A stretch of 5,438 bases of DNA. Origin: Bacillota bacterium (GTDB taxonomy: Bacteria; Bacillota; Clostridia; UBA1381). The stretch is from contig JAJPXA010000033.1 in NCBI GenBank assembly GCA_021205715.1, positions 1-5,438 on the forward strand. Reading direction: 5' to 3'. Positions 5,327-5,438 of this stretch are shown here, piece after piece (the first letter of the stretch is position 1; each line of letters begins with the position of its first letter). The translations under genes and the position numbers were made by a program. Below the pieces are notes generated by a model. The model saw nothing but the letters and a program-made list of their open reading frames with translations, was not told the origin of the DNA and did not search any database.

Positions 5327-5438
5327 TTATTTTACATAATATTCGTCAAGCTCCCACTTGAGCGGATTTTCGTCAATGTATTGCCATACGCGGTTGTAAT
5401 CAAGTTGATTTCGGATTATGTGGTCGTAATATGAGCGC
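5327..5438 (-). CDS. REP-associated/IS200-like Y1 transposase, C-terminal fragment (cut by window edge)
   Basis: Only the last 36 codons and a TAA stop (5327-5329) are inside the window; the gene continues beyond the right edge. The translation includes YYDHIIRNQLDY and then RVWQYIDENPLKWELD. This is the characteristic end of RAYT proteins (Y1 transposase superfamily, REP-associated tyrosine transposases), where an Asp-His-x-Ile-Arg motif is followed by a Tyr-Ile-x-x-Asn-Pro-x-x-Trp helix. The HUH histidines and the catalytic tyrosine lie outside, so activity cannot be judged. RAYTs are usually single-copy, domesticated relatives of IS200/IS605 transposases that act on short hairpin repeats. 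Its stop is 35 bp from the start of the AICAR transformylase gene in the same direction. A true IS200-type insertion sequence is the main alternative. Confidence 0.82.
   Translation of the reverse strand, partial: RSYYDHIIRNQLDYNRVWQYIDENPLKWELDEYYVK

Overview
This is a chromosomal window from what looks like an anaerobic, low-to-moderate GC Gram-positive of the class Clostridia, possibly an uncultured gut relative of the Oscillospirales. Three things suggest this. The AICAR transformylase is the short stand-alone type known from clostridia. There is a secreted protein with a copper-amine-oxidase N-terminal ('stalk') domain, common in Firmicutes. Most starts have strong GGAGG-like ribosome binding sites. 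The placement is inferred from protein character only, because no marker gene is present.

All recognisable genes lie on the minus strand, so the window reads from right to left. At the right edge (5327-5438) is the C-terminal end of a REP-associated/IS200-like Y1 transposase (RAYT). Next is a stand-alone AICAR formyltransferase (4119-5291), which makes FAICAR, the last intermediate before IMP. A secreted stalk-domain protein of unknown role follows (2984-4081), then a small membrane protein with a C-terminal zinc ribbon (2526-2891). After these come purD, GAR synthetase, the second step of de novo purine synthesis (1219-2478), and galM, aldose 1-epimerase (146-1192). Gaps are short (26 to 92 bp) and no convincing intrinsic terminator was seen, so much of the block may be co-transcribed. 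This would be a purine cluster with two unrelated envelope-type genes between purH and purD and a sugar mutarotase at its end.

The AT-rich left end (1-145) has no gene. It carries a good minus-strand sigma-A-type promoter (TTGAAA, 17 bp, TATACT) that should drive a gene beyond the left edge. Upstream of it are an extended -10 element and a pair of TGTTCA repeats 11 bp apart.

No clearly new defence, mobile or regulatory system was found. The points most worth a second look are the RAYT abutting the purine genes, the missing IMP cyclohydrolase domain, the unclassified C-terminal domain of the stalk protein, the small zinc-ribbon membrane protein, and two start sites where the longest ORF is probably wrong.
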